A DNA stretch of 64,000 nt, from positions 124,001 to 188,000 of the forward strand of contig NZ_NEJP01000002.1 of NCBI RefSeq assembly GCF_002113125.1, given 5' to 3'. This document shows, in pieces, positions 19,700 to 28,291 of this stretch. The translations under genes were made by a program, and so were the position numbers. The stretch's first letter is position 1. Each line of letters begins with the position of its first letter. Below the pieces are notes generated by a model. It saw only the letters and a program-made list of their open reading frames with translations. It was not told where the DNA came from and did not search any database. Source of the stretch: Pseudomonas sp. B20(2017) (lineage in GTDB: Bacteria > Pseudomonadota > Gammaproteobacteria > Pseudomonadales > Pseudomonadaceae).

Positions 19700-20257
19700 A
19701 TGCGTTACTCGCAGGATCATAAAGCCCAGACCCATCAGCGCATCATCAAGGAAGCGTCCGAACGATTTCGCAAGGACGGTATTGGTGCGACTGGCCTGCA
19801 GCCACTGATGAAGGCGCTGGGCTTGACCCATGGCGGCTTTTATTCGCATTTCAAATCGAAGGACGAGTTGGTTGAAAAAGCCCTGCAAGCGGCTGGCGAT
19901 CAGGTTGCGGGCTTGTGCGAGGAGCTGTTCGCCCAGGAAAAACCACTGGAAGCCTTCATCGATACGTACCTCTCCGAATGGCACCAGACCTCACCTCATG
20001 AAGGCTGCCCGCTGTTGACCATTTCTTCGGAACTGGGGCTACGCGGGCAGCCGAGCCCGACCAGCGATGAAGTGCTCAAGGCTCGCCTGGACCAAATCGA
20101 AGGCACCCTTGAAGGCGAGAACGCCGCCGAGCGCAGCATCGTCATAATGGCGACACTGGCCGGGGCGCTCCTGCTGTCACGCAGTGTCGCGGATCCTGAA
20201 TTTGCGCAGCAGATCCTCGACGTCACCCGCGAACATCTCAAAAGGTCGGAAGACTAA
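19700..20257 (+). CDS. TetR/AcrR family transcriptional regulator
   Basis: A 185-residue repressor-type protein: an N-terminal helix-turn-helix (about 10-55; IGATGLQPLMKALGLTHGGFYSHF) and a C-terminal ligand-binding domain. Its stop overlaps the stop of the convergent fabF-like gene by 4 bases. The likely target is the SDR-fabF pair next to it, whose promoter carries two dyads (22428-22441 and 22453-22466), or itself. The ligand is unknown. Confidence 0.9.
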   Translation: MRYSQDHKAQTHQRIIKEASERFRKDGIGATGLQPLMKALGLTHGGFYSHFKSKDELVEKALQAAGDQVAGLCEELFAQEKPLEAFIDTYLSEWHQTSPHEGCPLLTISSELGLRGQPSPTSDEVLKARLDQIEGTLEGENAAERSIVIMATLAGALLLSRSVADPEFAQQILDVTREHLKRSED

Positions 20258-21528
20258 GCCTGCCAGCGCTTGAACAGCACGCTGGCATTGACCCCACCGA
20301 AGCCGAATCCGTTGGACAGTGCATATTCGATCGGCATCGACCGTGACTGACCGTGGACGATGTCCACGCCTTCGCTCGCCGGATCAGGATTGTCGAAGTT
20401 GAGCGTTGGCGGAACGATCTGATCGCGAATCGCCAGCAACGTGAAGATCGCTTCGAGACCGCCGGCAGCTCCAAGTAAATGCCCGGTGGCGGACTTGGTT
20501 GACGCCACCGCGATTTTTTTCTCCGCGCCAAACACCGACTTGATCGCCGCCAGTTCACCCAGATCGCCAACCGGTGTCGAAGTTGCATGCGCGTTCAGAT
20601 GCTGCACCTGACCCGGCGTGATGCCGGCCTGGGCCAGCGCCAGTGTCATCGCCCGCCGCGCACCGCTGCCGTCTTCCGGCCCGGCGGTCAGGTGATAGGC
20701 GTCGGCGCTGGTGCCATATCCCACCAGTTCGGCCAGCGGTTGCGCACCTCGTGCCAAGGCATGGTCCAGTGACTCGATAACCAGCAGACCGGCGCCCTCG
20801 CCCATCACGAAACCGTCACGCCCGCTGTCGAACGGACGTGAGGCGCGCTCAGGCGTGTCGTTATAGGCACTGGACAAGGCCCGCGCCGCCGCGAAACCGG
20901 CAAGGCTGACACGGTCGATGCAGGCTTCTGCGCCGCCGCATACCGCTATATCGGCTTCGCCGGAGCGAATCAATCGCGCCGCGTCACCAATCGCCTGCAC
21001 TCCTGCAGCACAAGCGGTAACCGGTGCGCCGAGCGGCCCCTTGAGACCATGCTGGATCGAGACATGCCCCGCCGCGAGGTTGACCAGAAACGACGGGATG
21101 GTGAACGGCGACAAGCGTCGCGGGCCACGGCTGTCGGTGGTGCGCACCGCATCGGCAATCGCACCGAAGCCGCCGACACCGGAGCCGATGATGGTCGCGG
21201 TGCGCTCCTGAGCTTGGGATTCGGTCGGATGCCAGCCGGCCTGTTCAAGCGCCTGCCGTGCGGCCTCCATCGCGAACAGAATGAAGCGGTCCATTTTCTT
21301 CTGTTCTTTGGGTGGCGTGGCACGATCCGGGTCGAAACCTGCTTCGGCGTCCTCCTCCATCGTCGGCACCACGCCACCGACCCGGGTCGGCAGATCGGCA
21401 ATTACCGCTTCCGGCAGGTTCCGCAATCCCGAACGCCCGGCCAGCAAGCGCTGCCAGACGACTTCGACGCCGCTTCCCAAGGGCGATACCAGGCCCATAC
21501 CCGTGACAACTACTCGACGCTGATCCAT
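20254..21528 (-). CDS. Beta-ketoacyl-ACP synthase II-like protein
   Basis: A 424-residue condensing enzyme of the FabF type, joining malonyl-ACP to an acyl chain. The active-site cysteine lies in VTACAAG (about 172), with the two histidines in NAHATSTPVGD and KSATGHLLGAAGG. The housekeeping fabF of Pseudomonas lies with acpP and fabD elsewhere; this copy pairs with an SDR reductase and a TetR regulator, so it is an accessory enzyme. The start moves from 21639 to 21528 (MDQRRVVVTGMG) by family alignment. It follows the SDR gene by 32 bases. Confidence 0.9.
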   Translation of the reverse strand: MDQRRVVVTGMGLVSPLGSGVEVVWQRLLAGRSGLRNLPEAVIADLPTRVGGVVPTMEEDAEAGFDPDRATPPKEQKKMDRFILFAMEAARQALEQAGWHPTESQAQERTATIIGSGVGGFGAIADAVRTTDSRGPRRLSPFTIPSFLVNLAAGHVSIQHGLKGPLGAPVTACAAGVQAIGDAARLIRSGEADIAVCGGAEACIDRVSLAGFAAARALSSAYNDTPERASRPFDSGRDGFVMGEGAGLLVIESLDHALARGAQPLAELVGYGTSADAYHLTAGPEDGSGARRAMTLALAQAGITPGQVQHLNAHATSTPVGDLGELAAIKSVFGAEKKIAVASTKSATGHLLGAAGGLEAIFTLLAIRDQIVPPTLNFDNPDPASEGVDIVHGQSRSMPIEYALSNGFGFGGVNASVLFKRWQA

Positions 21529-21560
21529 ATCGGGTTGACCTCTCGTAACTCGAAAATCGT

Positions 21561-22355
21561 TTACTTGTAACGGCTGGCCGCCGAACTGTGGGACAGGTTG
21601 GGCGCCATCACCAGACGCGCGGCAACAAAGGCTTGCCACTCGCCCGCATCAGGCAGCGAAGGAATGGTGACCAGTTCGCCCTGATCCAGACCAGACAACG
21701 CAGCATCGACCATCTCGCCCGCTTCCATGACCATTTCCGCCGGAATGCCGCTGGTATCAAAACCGGAGCGCTCCCAGATTTCGGTGCGGGTCACACCGGG
21801 CAATACCGCTTGCACCTTGACCCCGGTGCCTTCGAGTTCGGTATTGAGCGATTGAGTCAGGCTCAGCACGTAAGCCTTGCTGGCGCTGTAGGTGGCGTTG
21901 AAACGCTCGGGGAACAGGGCAACCACGGACGCAATGTTGATGATCGTGCCGCGCCCGGCCTGGGTGAACGCTGCAGCGGCAGAGGCGGCGAGTCGGGTCA
22001 GGGTCGTAACGTTCAACTGAATCAGTTTTTCCAGCTCGTCCGGGTCGGCGTTGGCCAGTAATCCATTGACCGCAACGCCAGCGTTGTTGACTAGCAGGCT
22101 GATACTGGAATCGCTGCGCAGACGCTGCTCAAGCTTGATCACATCATCCTTTTTCGTCAGGTCGGCCTTGAGCACTTCAACCTGAACGCCGTGGGCGTCT
22201 CGCAGCTTGCTCGCAGCCGATTCCAGACGCTCCTTGTCACGAGCGACCAGCAGCAGATCGAAACCACGCGCCGCCAATCGCTCGGCGTACACCGCTCCAA
22301 TGCCGGAAGAAGCGCCCGTGACCAGCGCCGTACCTTGAGATTTCGGGGAATTCAT
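21561..22355 (-). CDS. Short-chain dehydrogenase/reductase
   Basis: A 264-residue SDR with the NAD(P)-binding TGASSGIG motif (about 13-20), NNAGVA, and the catalytic YSASK (about 153). It may reduce the ketoacyl product of the adjacent fabF-like enzyme, but sequence does not establish a substrate. First gene of the SDR-fabF unit, whose upstream region holds two regulatory dyads. Confidence 0.9.
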   Translation of the reverse strand: MNSPKSQGTALVTGASSGIGAVYAERLAARGFDLLLVARDKERLESAASKLRDAHGVQVEVLKADLTKKDDVIKLEQRLRSDSSISLLVNNAGVAVNGLLANADPDELEKLIQLNVTTLTRLAASAAAAFTQAGRGTIINIASVVALFPERFNATYSASKAYVLSLTQSLNTELEGTGVKVQAVLPGVTRTEIWERSGFDTSGIPAEMVMEAGEMVDAALSGLDQGELVTIPSLPDAGEWQAFVAARLVMAPNLSHSSAASRYK

Positions 22356-22427
22356 GACGATACTCCTGAGATGCGTGAGGAATGAACGACCGCTGAAAAG
22401 CAGAAGGCTTCAGTGGCGACTGAAATT

Positions 22428-22466
22428 ATTATAGGCATAATCTCAAGACAATATGATAGTCATAAT
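22428..22466 (-). promoter_or_regulatory. Two dyads over the SDR-fabF promoter
   Basis: ATTAT-AGGC-ATAAT at 22428-22441 and ATGAT-AGTC-ATAAT at 22453-22466, 25 bases centre to centre. On the minus strand the first dyad includes a TATAAT hexamer (22428-22433) suitable as the -10 for the SDR gene, so a bound repressor would block transcription. The adjacent TetR protein is the obvious candidate. Confidence 0.55.
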
Positions 22467-22522
22467 TTTCCACTCCCCGACGGAAAGGCTGTCGCTCTCC
22501 TGCGTTGTGCTCCACCTGGAAG

Positions 22523-22552
22523 CAAAAAGGGCCGGTCAATGACCGGCCCTCT
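22523..22552 (-). terminator. Intrinsic terminator of the comEA-like gene
   Basis: AGGGCCGGTCA-AT-GACCGGCCCT stem; the minus strand runs into TTTTT. It lies 18 bases past the stop of the comEA-like gene. Confidence 0.9.
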
Positions 22553-22569
22553 GGCGTTGAACAATCAGC

Positions 22570-22905
22570 TTAGTTCACTTCCAGCTTGTCGCGATTACGA
22601 TCCAGAATCGCCTTGCCGATACCCTTCACTTCGAGCAGTTCATCCACCGACGCAAATGGACCATTTGTTTCGCGATACGCAACAATGGCATTCGCCTTCG
22701 CCTCACCCACGCCTGCCAGCTCCTTTTGCAGCGTCGCCGCATCTGCCCCGTTGAGATCGACTTTCCCACCTTTGGAAACGGATGCAGCATCCATCACCTG
22801 TGAGGTTTTCGGTGGTTCAGCTGTGACCACAGGCGCCGCAACCGCCGCGATCGAGGCGCTGGTGAGCAAGGCAAAAACCAGGGAGTAAAAGTAACTGCTA
22901 CGCAT
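22570..22905 (-). CDS. ComEA-like helix-hairpin-helix protein
   Basis: A 111-residue secreted protein: signal peptide (about 1-24, ending AVAAP), a short linker and a C-terminal double helix-hairpin-helix domain with ELAGVGEAKANAIVAYRE and LLEVKGIGKAILDRN. ComEA-type proteins bind DNA in the periplasm during uptake in competent bacteria; in Pseudomonas this short form is common and its role unproven. The start at 22905 has GGAGCG upstream. In this genus the gene marks the far border of the O-antigen locus. Confidence 0.88.
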   Translation of the reverse strand: MRSSYFYSLVFALLTSASIAAVAAPVVTAEPPKTSQVMDAASVSKGGKVDLNGADAATLQKELAGVGEAKANAIVAYRETNGPFASVDELLEVKGIGKAILDRNRDKLEVN

Positions 22906-22932
22906 AAGTGACGCTCCATCATCATTTGAGAA

Positions 22933-22953
22933 AGCAGCTTTTCCGAAGCTGCT
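22933..22953 (-). terminator. Possible weak terminator after wbpM
   Basis: AGCAGCTT-TTCCG-AAGCTGCT, an 8-bp stem 63 bases past the wbpM stop. Only a short pyrimidine run follows on the minus strand, so readthrough into the comEA-like gene is possible. Confidence 0.35.
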
Positions 22954-23015
22954 CCCCAAACTTAGATCACGATGGCCACCTGTCAAAAACGTGTCCGTTA
23001 CAGGATGTGAAACAA

Positions 23016-25010
23016 TCAGGGCTCGAGACGGCGTTGCTGGTAGATCCAGTCAACGATTTCGCCGTCAGGGGTGTAGCCGCTCACGGTTTCACGCAATAGC
23101 TGGCGAACGCGGGAGTAGTCGTCTTTCTCGACGGCAATCAGCAGCTCATGCAATCGCGCCTTCAGCACATCCCAAGACAGATGATCTTCGTTGGCCGTCA
23201 TGATCATCGGATGCGAGGTAGCGGCGACATTATCGCCGATCAGCAACTCTTCGTAGAGCTTCTCGCCCGGGCGCAAACCGGTGAACTCTATGGAAATGTC
23301 ACCGTGAGGATTACGCTCGGAACGGATACTCAAGCCTGACAGATGAATCATTTTTTCTGCCAGTTCGACGATTTTCACCGGTTCGCCCATATCCAGCACG
23401 AACACATCGCCGCCCTGCCCCATTGATCCCGCCTGGATAACCAGTTGCGCCGCCTCGGGGATGGTCATGAAATAGCGGGTGATTTTCGGATGGGTGACGG
23501 TCAATGGGCCACCGGTTCTGATCTGGCTGTGAAACAGTGGAATCACTGAACCTGAAGAACCCAGCACGTTACCGAAACGAACCATGGTGAAACGAGTTTT
23601 ATTCACCCGGGACACATTGGCTTTGTCGCCGAACAGAACCGGAGCCAACTCGCGGCTAAGGGCTTGAAGCGTCAATTCCGCAAGGCGCTTGGTGCTGCCC
23701 ATAATGTTTGTTGGACGGACAGCTTTATCCGTGGAAATCAGCACAAAATTTGAAACACCGGACTGCAAGGCAGCCTGAGCGGTATTAAGCGTGCCGATTA
23801 CATTGTTCAGCACACCTTCAGCAATGTTGTGCTCCACCATCGGCACATGCTTGTAGGCCGCAGCATGGTAAACCGTCTCGACCTTCCAGGTTTTCATGAC
23901 GTCCAGCAATTTATCCTGGTGGCGAATTGATCCTAGGATCGGCAGCAACCTGACCGGCACCGATTGCCGAGAAGCACGCTGTTCCAGTTCCGACAAGATG
24001 TTGTAAAGATTGAACTCACTGTGTTCGAACAAAATCAGGGTCGTTGGCCGAAGCGCAAAGATCTGCCGACAAAGTTCCGAACCAATCGACCCCCCCGCCC
24101 CAGTGACCATGACAGTTTTGCCGCTGATGCACCGGGCTAGCAGGTCGGGTTGCGCAGGCACGGAATCGCGGCCCAGCAAGTCGGCAATATCAACTTCCTG
24201 AATATCCTCAACTTTGACTCGACCGCTGGCAAGATCGGTGAAATTGGGCACGCTTCGCACATGCAGTGGAAAACCTTCAAGAAGATTCAAGATCTCCCGA
24301 CGTCGCGCCCGGGTGGACGATGGCAGGGCCAAAAGGATTTCCTGAGCCCCGGTGACATCGATCATTTGTTGAATGTGTTTGGGCTTATACACTTGCAGCC
24401 CGGAAATCGAACGGTCGGATATACCGGGATCGTCATCGATAAATGCCACCGGACGCATGACTCGCCCCATGCGCAGCGCTGCAACCAGCTGATTACCAGC
24501 GACTCCGGCACCGTAGATAGCCACTTTGGTCAGCCCATCGTCACGGTTGGTGAAAGGCACATGCTGCGCGGCAGTGAACCAGTCGCCCATGAAATATTGC
24601 CTTAGGCACAGCCGCAGGCCACCGATGATGACCATGCTCAACCACCAATAGTTGAAGATGATCGAACGCGGTACTACGGACTCATGATTGCTGTACCAGA
24701 AAACGACCACGGCCAATATCAATGAAGAAAGACTGACAGCCTTTACGATTGCAATAAGCGCATCGTTACCGAAGTAGCGCATGACAGCACGGTACATGCC
24801 AAAACGTATAAAAAACGGAATCGCAATAACTGGCGCGCATGCGAACAGCCATATATGAGCATCGATCGGGTTATACATATCATCGACGCCCAAACGCACG
24901 ATGAAAGAGAGCCATAAAGCGACCCAAACCAACACCACGTCGGTAATCACCTGCAGCAAACGCTTTTGCTTGCGAGGCAGACCCAGTAAGACCGTCCGCA
25001 CCTTATCCAT
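23016..25010 (-). CDS. wbpM: WbpM/FlmA-type UDP-GlcNAc 4,6-dehydratase, membrane-bound
   Basis: A 664-residue protein with four N-terminal membrane helices (about 15-130), a CapD-like nucleotide-binding linker, and a C-terminal SDR dehydratase with TGAGGSIGSE (about 304-313) and STDKA followed by NIMGSTKR (about 437). The tyrosine of the usual YxxxK is replaced by methionine, as in P. aeruginosa WbpM. WbpM makes UDP-4-keto-6-deoxy-D-GlcNAc, the precursor of QuiNAc and FucNAc. It is the usual last gene of Pseudomonas O-antigen loci. The start lacks a close ribosome site; the nearest AAGGAGG is separated from the ATG by a hairpin. Confidence 0.95.
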   Translation of the reverse strand: MDKVRTVLLGLPRKQKRLLQVITDVVLVWVALWLSFIVRLGVDDMYNPIDAHIWLFACAPVIAIPFFIRFGMYRAVMRYFGNDALIAIVKAVSLSSLILAVVVFWYSNHESVVPRSIIFNYWWLSMVIIGGLRLCLRQYFMGDWFTAAQHVPFTNRDDGLTKVAIYGAGVAGNQLVAALRMGRVMRPVAFIDDDPGISDRSISGLQVYKPKHIQQMIDVTGAQEILLALPSSTRARRREILNLLEGFPLHVRSVPNFTDLASGRVKVEDIQEVDIADLLGRDSVPAQPDLLARCISGKTVMVTGAGGSIGSELCRQIFALRPTTLILFEHSEFNLYNILSELEQRASRQSVPVRLLPILGSIRHQDKLLDVMKTWKVETVYHAAAYKHVPMVEHNIAEGVLNNVIGTLNTAQAALQSGVSNFVLISTDKAVRPTNIMGSTKRLAELTLQALSRELAPVLFGDKANVSRVNKTRFTMVRFGNVLGSSGSVIPLFHSQIRTGGPLTVTHPKITRYFMTIPEAAQLVIQAGSMGQGGDVFVLDMGEPVKIVELAEKMIHLSGLSIRSERNPHGDISIEFTGLRPGEKLYEELLIGDNVAATSHPMIMTANEDHLSWDVLKARLHELLIAVEKDDYSRVRQLLRETVSGYTPDGEIVDWIYQQRRLEP

Positions 25011-25354
25011 TCACGCACTGGAGCACGTAGCTCCCTCCTTCAGCAGTCGAGGTTGGCATTCTACTCCCAATACCTGAAGGATCAGCTGAATAGTTGATCC
25101 AACAGCTGCGTCGATAACACTGCGCCCGCCAAGTCCAACCGATTCTGCGCGAGCAATTTACCCAGCGCATGGCTACAATCCCCCAACTACCGAAAATGTA
25201 AAGTGCTCTCAGACTTGCGAATCCCTTCGCGGTCAATCCATTGCATCGACCGAGGCACTGGCAAGGAGAGCAGGAGACGGAAATCCCATTACTCGTGAAG
25301 GTCTTCCCATCCAGCGAACATCATTTTCCAATTTTCAGTGCTTAATGAGAAATC
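25011..25354. other. Divergent wbpM / cysC intergenic region
   Basis: 344 bases with no gene I can support. On the minus strand it includes an AAGGAGG (forward 25034-25040) and a GGAGC-TACGT-GCTCC hairpin (25020-25034) just before wbpM. Open frames here (for example minus 25003-25236) have no recognisable similarity. Promoters for both genes must lie here but were not clear by eye. Confidence 0.5.
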
Positions 25355-25948
25355 ATGTCCGAAAATCTTGTAGCTCACACAACCGCCGTGGATGCCGAGC
25401 GTCGCAGCATTATCAAAAACCAGCGACCTACCGTTATTTGGCTTACTGGGCTTAGCGGAGCGGGTAAATCATCCGTTGCCAACGCTTTGGAGCTGGCGCT
25501 GTGCAATGAAGGCCGACACACCTATCTGCTCGACGGCGACAACGTCCGGTTGGGTCTTTGCCATGACCTCGGATTCAGCGACAAGGATCGCATCGAAAAC
25601 ATACGTCGCATCTCCGAAGTCTCCAAGCTTTTCATCGATGCCGGATTGATCGTTATCACCGCTTTCATATCTCCGTTCAAACGTGACCGCGCCTTGGCTC
25701 GAGAAGTCATCGGTGCGGAAAATTTCATCGAGGTGTTCATTGACACCCCACTCAATGAGTGCGAACGCCGGGATCCAAAGGGTCTGTACAAAAAAGCTCG
25801 CCAGGGATTGATCGCCAACTTCACCGGCATCGACTCGGCCTATGAGCCGCCGGAAAACCCGCAGATCAAAATCAACACTCTGGAAGATGATCTTCCGACT
25901 GCAGCCCGGCGCATCATCGACTTTATCAACAAGCAATCGAACCAATGA
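25355..25948 (+). CDS. cysC: Adenylyl-sulfate (APS) kinase
   Basis: A 197-residue cytoplasmic kinase that phosphorylates APS to PAPS. The Walker [10 protein letters not shown] (32-40), LDGDNVR, DLGFS-KDRIEN and the lid motif [10 protein letters not shown] are all present. It is stand-alone, not fused to CysN. PAPS is the sulfate donor for sulfotransferases, and a sulfotransferase domain lies a few genes away (29538-34418), so its job here is probably PAPS supply for glycan sulfation rather than cysteine synthesis. The last 4 bases overlap the next gene (ATGA). Confidence 0.95.
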   Translation: MSENLVAHTTAVDAERRSIIKNQRPTVIWLTGLSGAGKSSVANALELALCNEGRHTYLLDGDNVRLGLCHDLGFSDKDRIENIRRISEVSKLFIDAGLIVITAFISPFKRDRALAREVIGAENFIEVFIDTPLNECERRDPKGLYKKARQGLIANFTGIDSAYEPPENPQIKINTLEDDLPTAARRIIDFINKQSNQ

Positions 25949-27327
25949 AAACCCTAGTCATTATTGGCGCAGGCTTCAGTGGAACGGTTGCCGCCATCGA
26001 GTTTCTGCGTTCCGCCCCCGAAGACACTCGACTGATCATCATCAATAGATCTGGCGCAGTTGCGCGGGGCTTGGCGTATGGCACCAGCAGTTCAAAACAC
26101 CTGCTGAATGTCCCGGCAGGCAATATGAGCGCGCTCGTCGATGATCCAGACTCGTTTCTGAACTACTGCCAGGCTCTCATTCCCGATACGACCTCCAGTT
26201 CGTTTGTATCCAGAAAACTGTATGGCGATTATCTTGCTTCGCTACTGGAAAGTGCCGAAAGAGATACCAAAAGCCATATTGCGGTTGAACGTATCTGCGC
26301 AGAAGTCGTGTCACTCAAACCCCAGGAGCAAGGTGCTCAGATAAAACTGTCTGGAGGCAAGACGGTCTTGGCCGATCAGGTCATTTTGGCATTCGGCCAC
26401 TTCCCGCCGCGTACGCCGGCAGCACTGACGAGCCTGCTCGAATCGCCGTACTACGTCGCCAATCCGTGGGCTGGATCAGTGACCGACTCGGACAAGCAAA
26501 GTGAATCGGTTCTACTGATCGGAAGTGGCCTGACTGCACTTGACGTGGTCTCAAGTCTTGGAAAAGTCAGCGATGCAGGTCAGATATACCTGCTCTCGCG
26601 CCGCGGACTAATGCCACTGTCACACCGGGCTCACAAGAGCGGGCAGCAGCCACCGACGTCTTGGCGCGATGAAATGCTCAATGCTGAACCGACGGTCTTG
26701 AGTTACTTGCGAACCCTCAAGGCGCAAGTTGAAGCGGGGAAAGCGCTCGGACTAAACTGGCGCGATGTTGTAGCTGCTATTCGCCCGATTACCTCTCGAC
26801 TGTGGATGCGCCTGCAGACGAAGGAGCGCAGACGGTTTCTTCGCCACCTGCAACCCTATTGGGATGTTCACCGCCATCGCGTAGCACCGCAAACCCATGA
26901 TTTTTTTGCGGACGCAGTCAACCGCAAAAAAATCATTCCCATCGCCGGGCGTATCCGCTCGATTGAGACAGGCGATGGAAAAACGCTGATCACCTTACAG
27001 CGACGCGGTCGTCATGATGTAGAGAAACTGCAGATTGATCGTATCATCAATTGCACAGGACCGAACTCCAATCCGAACCTGATTGATGAATCGCTGATCC
27101 AGCAATTGATCAGCGACGGGCTGATAACTGTCGACGACCTTGGCTTGGGCTTGCTCGTCAATGAGCATCTCTGCGTACAAAGCAAAAACGGCAACCCATC
27201 CTCGTGGCTTAGTTATGTCGGGCCGATGCTCAAAGCCGAACTGTGGGAAGCCACCGCAGTTCCCGAACTGCGCGTGCACGCGAGCGCACTGGCCAGACGG
27301 ATATCCGGTAAATTCAAACAACCTTGA
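25945..27327 (+). CDS. FAD/NAD(P)-binding protein
   Basis: A 460-residue flavoprotein with an N-terminal dinucleotide-binding motif [12 protein letters not shown] (about 5-16), the [10 protein letters not shown] stretch found in the NAD_binding_9 group, and a second nucleotide-binding motif near [13 protein letters not shown] (about 191). The family contains putative oxidoreductases or monooxygenases of unknown substrate. Translationally coupled to cysC by a 4-base overlap, which places it in the sulfation operon; a role in redox tailoring of a sugar, or in sulfur handling, would be guesswork. Confidence 0.8.
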   Translation: MKTLVIIGAGFSGTVAAIEFLRSAPEDTRLIIINRSGAVARGLAYGTSSSKHLLNVPAGNMSALVDDPDSFLNYCQALIPDTTSSSFVSRKLYGDYLASLLESAERDTKSHIAVERICAEVVSLKPQEQGAQIKLSGGKTVLADQVILAFGHFPPRTPAALTSLLESPYYVANPWAGSVTDSDKQSESVLLIGSGLTALDVVSSLGKVSDAGQIYLLSRRGLMPLSHRAHKSGQQPPTSWRDEMLNAEPTVLSYLRTLKAQVEAGKALGLNWRDVVAAIRPITSRLWMRLQTKERRRFLRHLQPYWDVHRHRVAPQTHDFFADAVNRKKIIPIAGRIRSIETGDGKTLITLQRRGRHDVEKLQIDRIINCTGPNSNPNLIDESLIQQLISDGLITVDDLGLGLLVNEHLCVQSKNGNPSSWLSYVGPMLKAELWEATAVPELRVHASALARRISGKFKQP

Positions 27328-27461
27328 GCCTGCCACGCCCCCAGGGAACGCCAGCACATTGACGCCCAAACGTTACGTGCGCGTACCCTGGATCGAGTCC
27401 CTCTCTAAGCCGGCTGCTTCAGGTTGATCTCTAAGAAACTCCATCAGGATCCAAACGGACA

Positions 27462-28235
27462 ATGAACTCTGTACTCGTGCTCGGCGACTCTCACGCTTTG
27501 GTTTTCAGCTCCGAACAAATGAGAGGCTTGTTTCCCGAACATTCCTTCGAGGTCATATCCGTCGGCGGAGCTACGGTATCCGGATTGAAGAATCCGAATG
27601 CCGTCACTCAAGCCATGCCGCAATATCTCGCCGCACTGCAAGCCACCACCGCAAACACAGTCATCGTAATGCTGGGTGAGGTCGATACAGGGTTTGTAAT
27701 TTGGTACCGGGCACAAAAATATGGCAGCTCCGTCGAGCAAATGTTGGCGCAAGCCGTTGGCAATTACCAAAACCTGCTGCGGGATATAGCGAAGAAATTT
27801 CAAGTGATCTGCATCAGCACTCCTCTTCCGACTATCCGTGACGACATGCAGTGGGGAGATGTTGCCAACTTGCGAAAAGAAGTAACCGCTTCCCTGTCCC
27901 AACGGACGCAACTGACTAAAGAGTTCAACTCGCTCATGGAAAATTTTTGCCTTAAAACAGGCATAAGCCACCTGAACTTTGATGAGCTTTCCACTGATGA
28001 GTTGGGTCAGCTTAAAGAAACCCTACGCAACCCGGACCCCAACGACCATCACTATGATCAGACAGCGCACGCGAAGATGATAGAACCCCTTCTAAAGCCT
28101 GTGCTGCTGCACAGCAAAACCGACAAACAACTTGCTGCTGAACCAGAAACTGCCATCGCGCCCCCTGCTGAAAACACCTCATTCATTGGTAATCTAGTGA
28201 GAACATTTCTTCGCAGGAATAAAAAAACCCGTTGA
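27462..28235 (+). CDS. SGNH-type hydrolase, unassigned
   Basis: A 257-residue protein with the SGNH features GDSHAL near the N-terminus (block I serine), GEVDTG in place of the usual GxND, and a C-terminal DHHYDQTAH that offers the Asp-x-x-His pair. No signal peptide or membrane helix. The last 50 residues are low-complexity with a basic end (FLRRNKKTR). SGNH enzymes in polysaccharide loci often add or remove acetyl groups. It lies 134 bases after the flavoprotein gene; its stop is inside the terminator. Confidence 0.7.
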   Translation: MNSVLVLGDSHALVFSSEQMRGLFPEHSFEVISVGGATVSGLKNPNAVTQAMPQYLAALQATTANTVIVMLGEVDTGFVIWYRAQKYGSSVEQMLAQAVGNYQNLLRDIAKKFQVICISTPLPTIRDDMQWGDVANLRKEVTASLSQRTQLTKEFNSLMENFCLKTGISHLNFDELSTDELGQLKETLRNPDPNDHHYDQTAHAKMIEPLLKPVLLHSKTDKQLAAEPETAIAPPAENTSFIGNLVRTFLRRNKKTR

Positions 28236-28251
28236 TCACTCAACGGGTTTG
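28224..28251. terminator. Bidirectional terminator between convergent units
   Basis: AAACCCGTTGA-TCAC-TCAACGGGTTT. The minus strand continues into seven T, making it strong for the epimerase gene; on the plus strand the T run is short. The SGNH gene stop codon lies within the stem. Confidence 0.85.
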
Positions 28252-28291
28252 TTCGATTAGCTGACAGCAGCCGCGAATCGGCGCACGCCTC

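Noticed and set aside
20254..22355. Polyketide or secondary-metabolite cluster
   Set aside because: Only one condensing enzyme and one reductase, with no acyl carrier protein, acyltransferase or transporter nearby.
22906..23015. tRNA gene at the O-antigen border
   Set aside because: Only a simple 8-bp hairpin; no cloverleaf or T-arm motif could be found.
25003..25236. A 77-codon minus-strand frame overlapping the wbpM start
   Set aside because: Atypical Trp/Arg/Cys-rich composition and no similarity; may matter only as a short leader.
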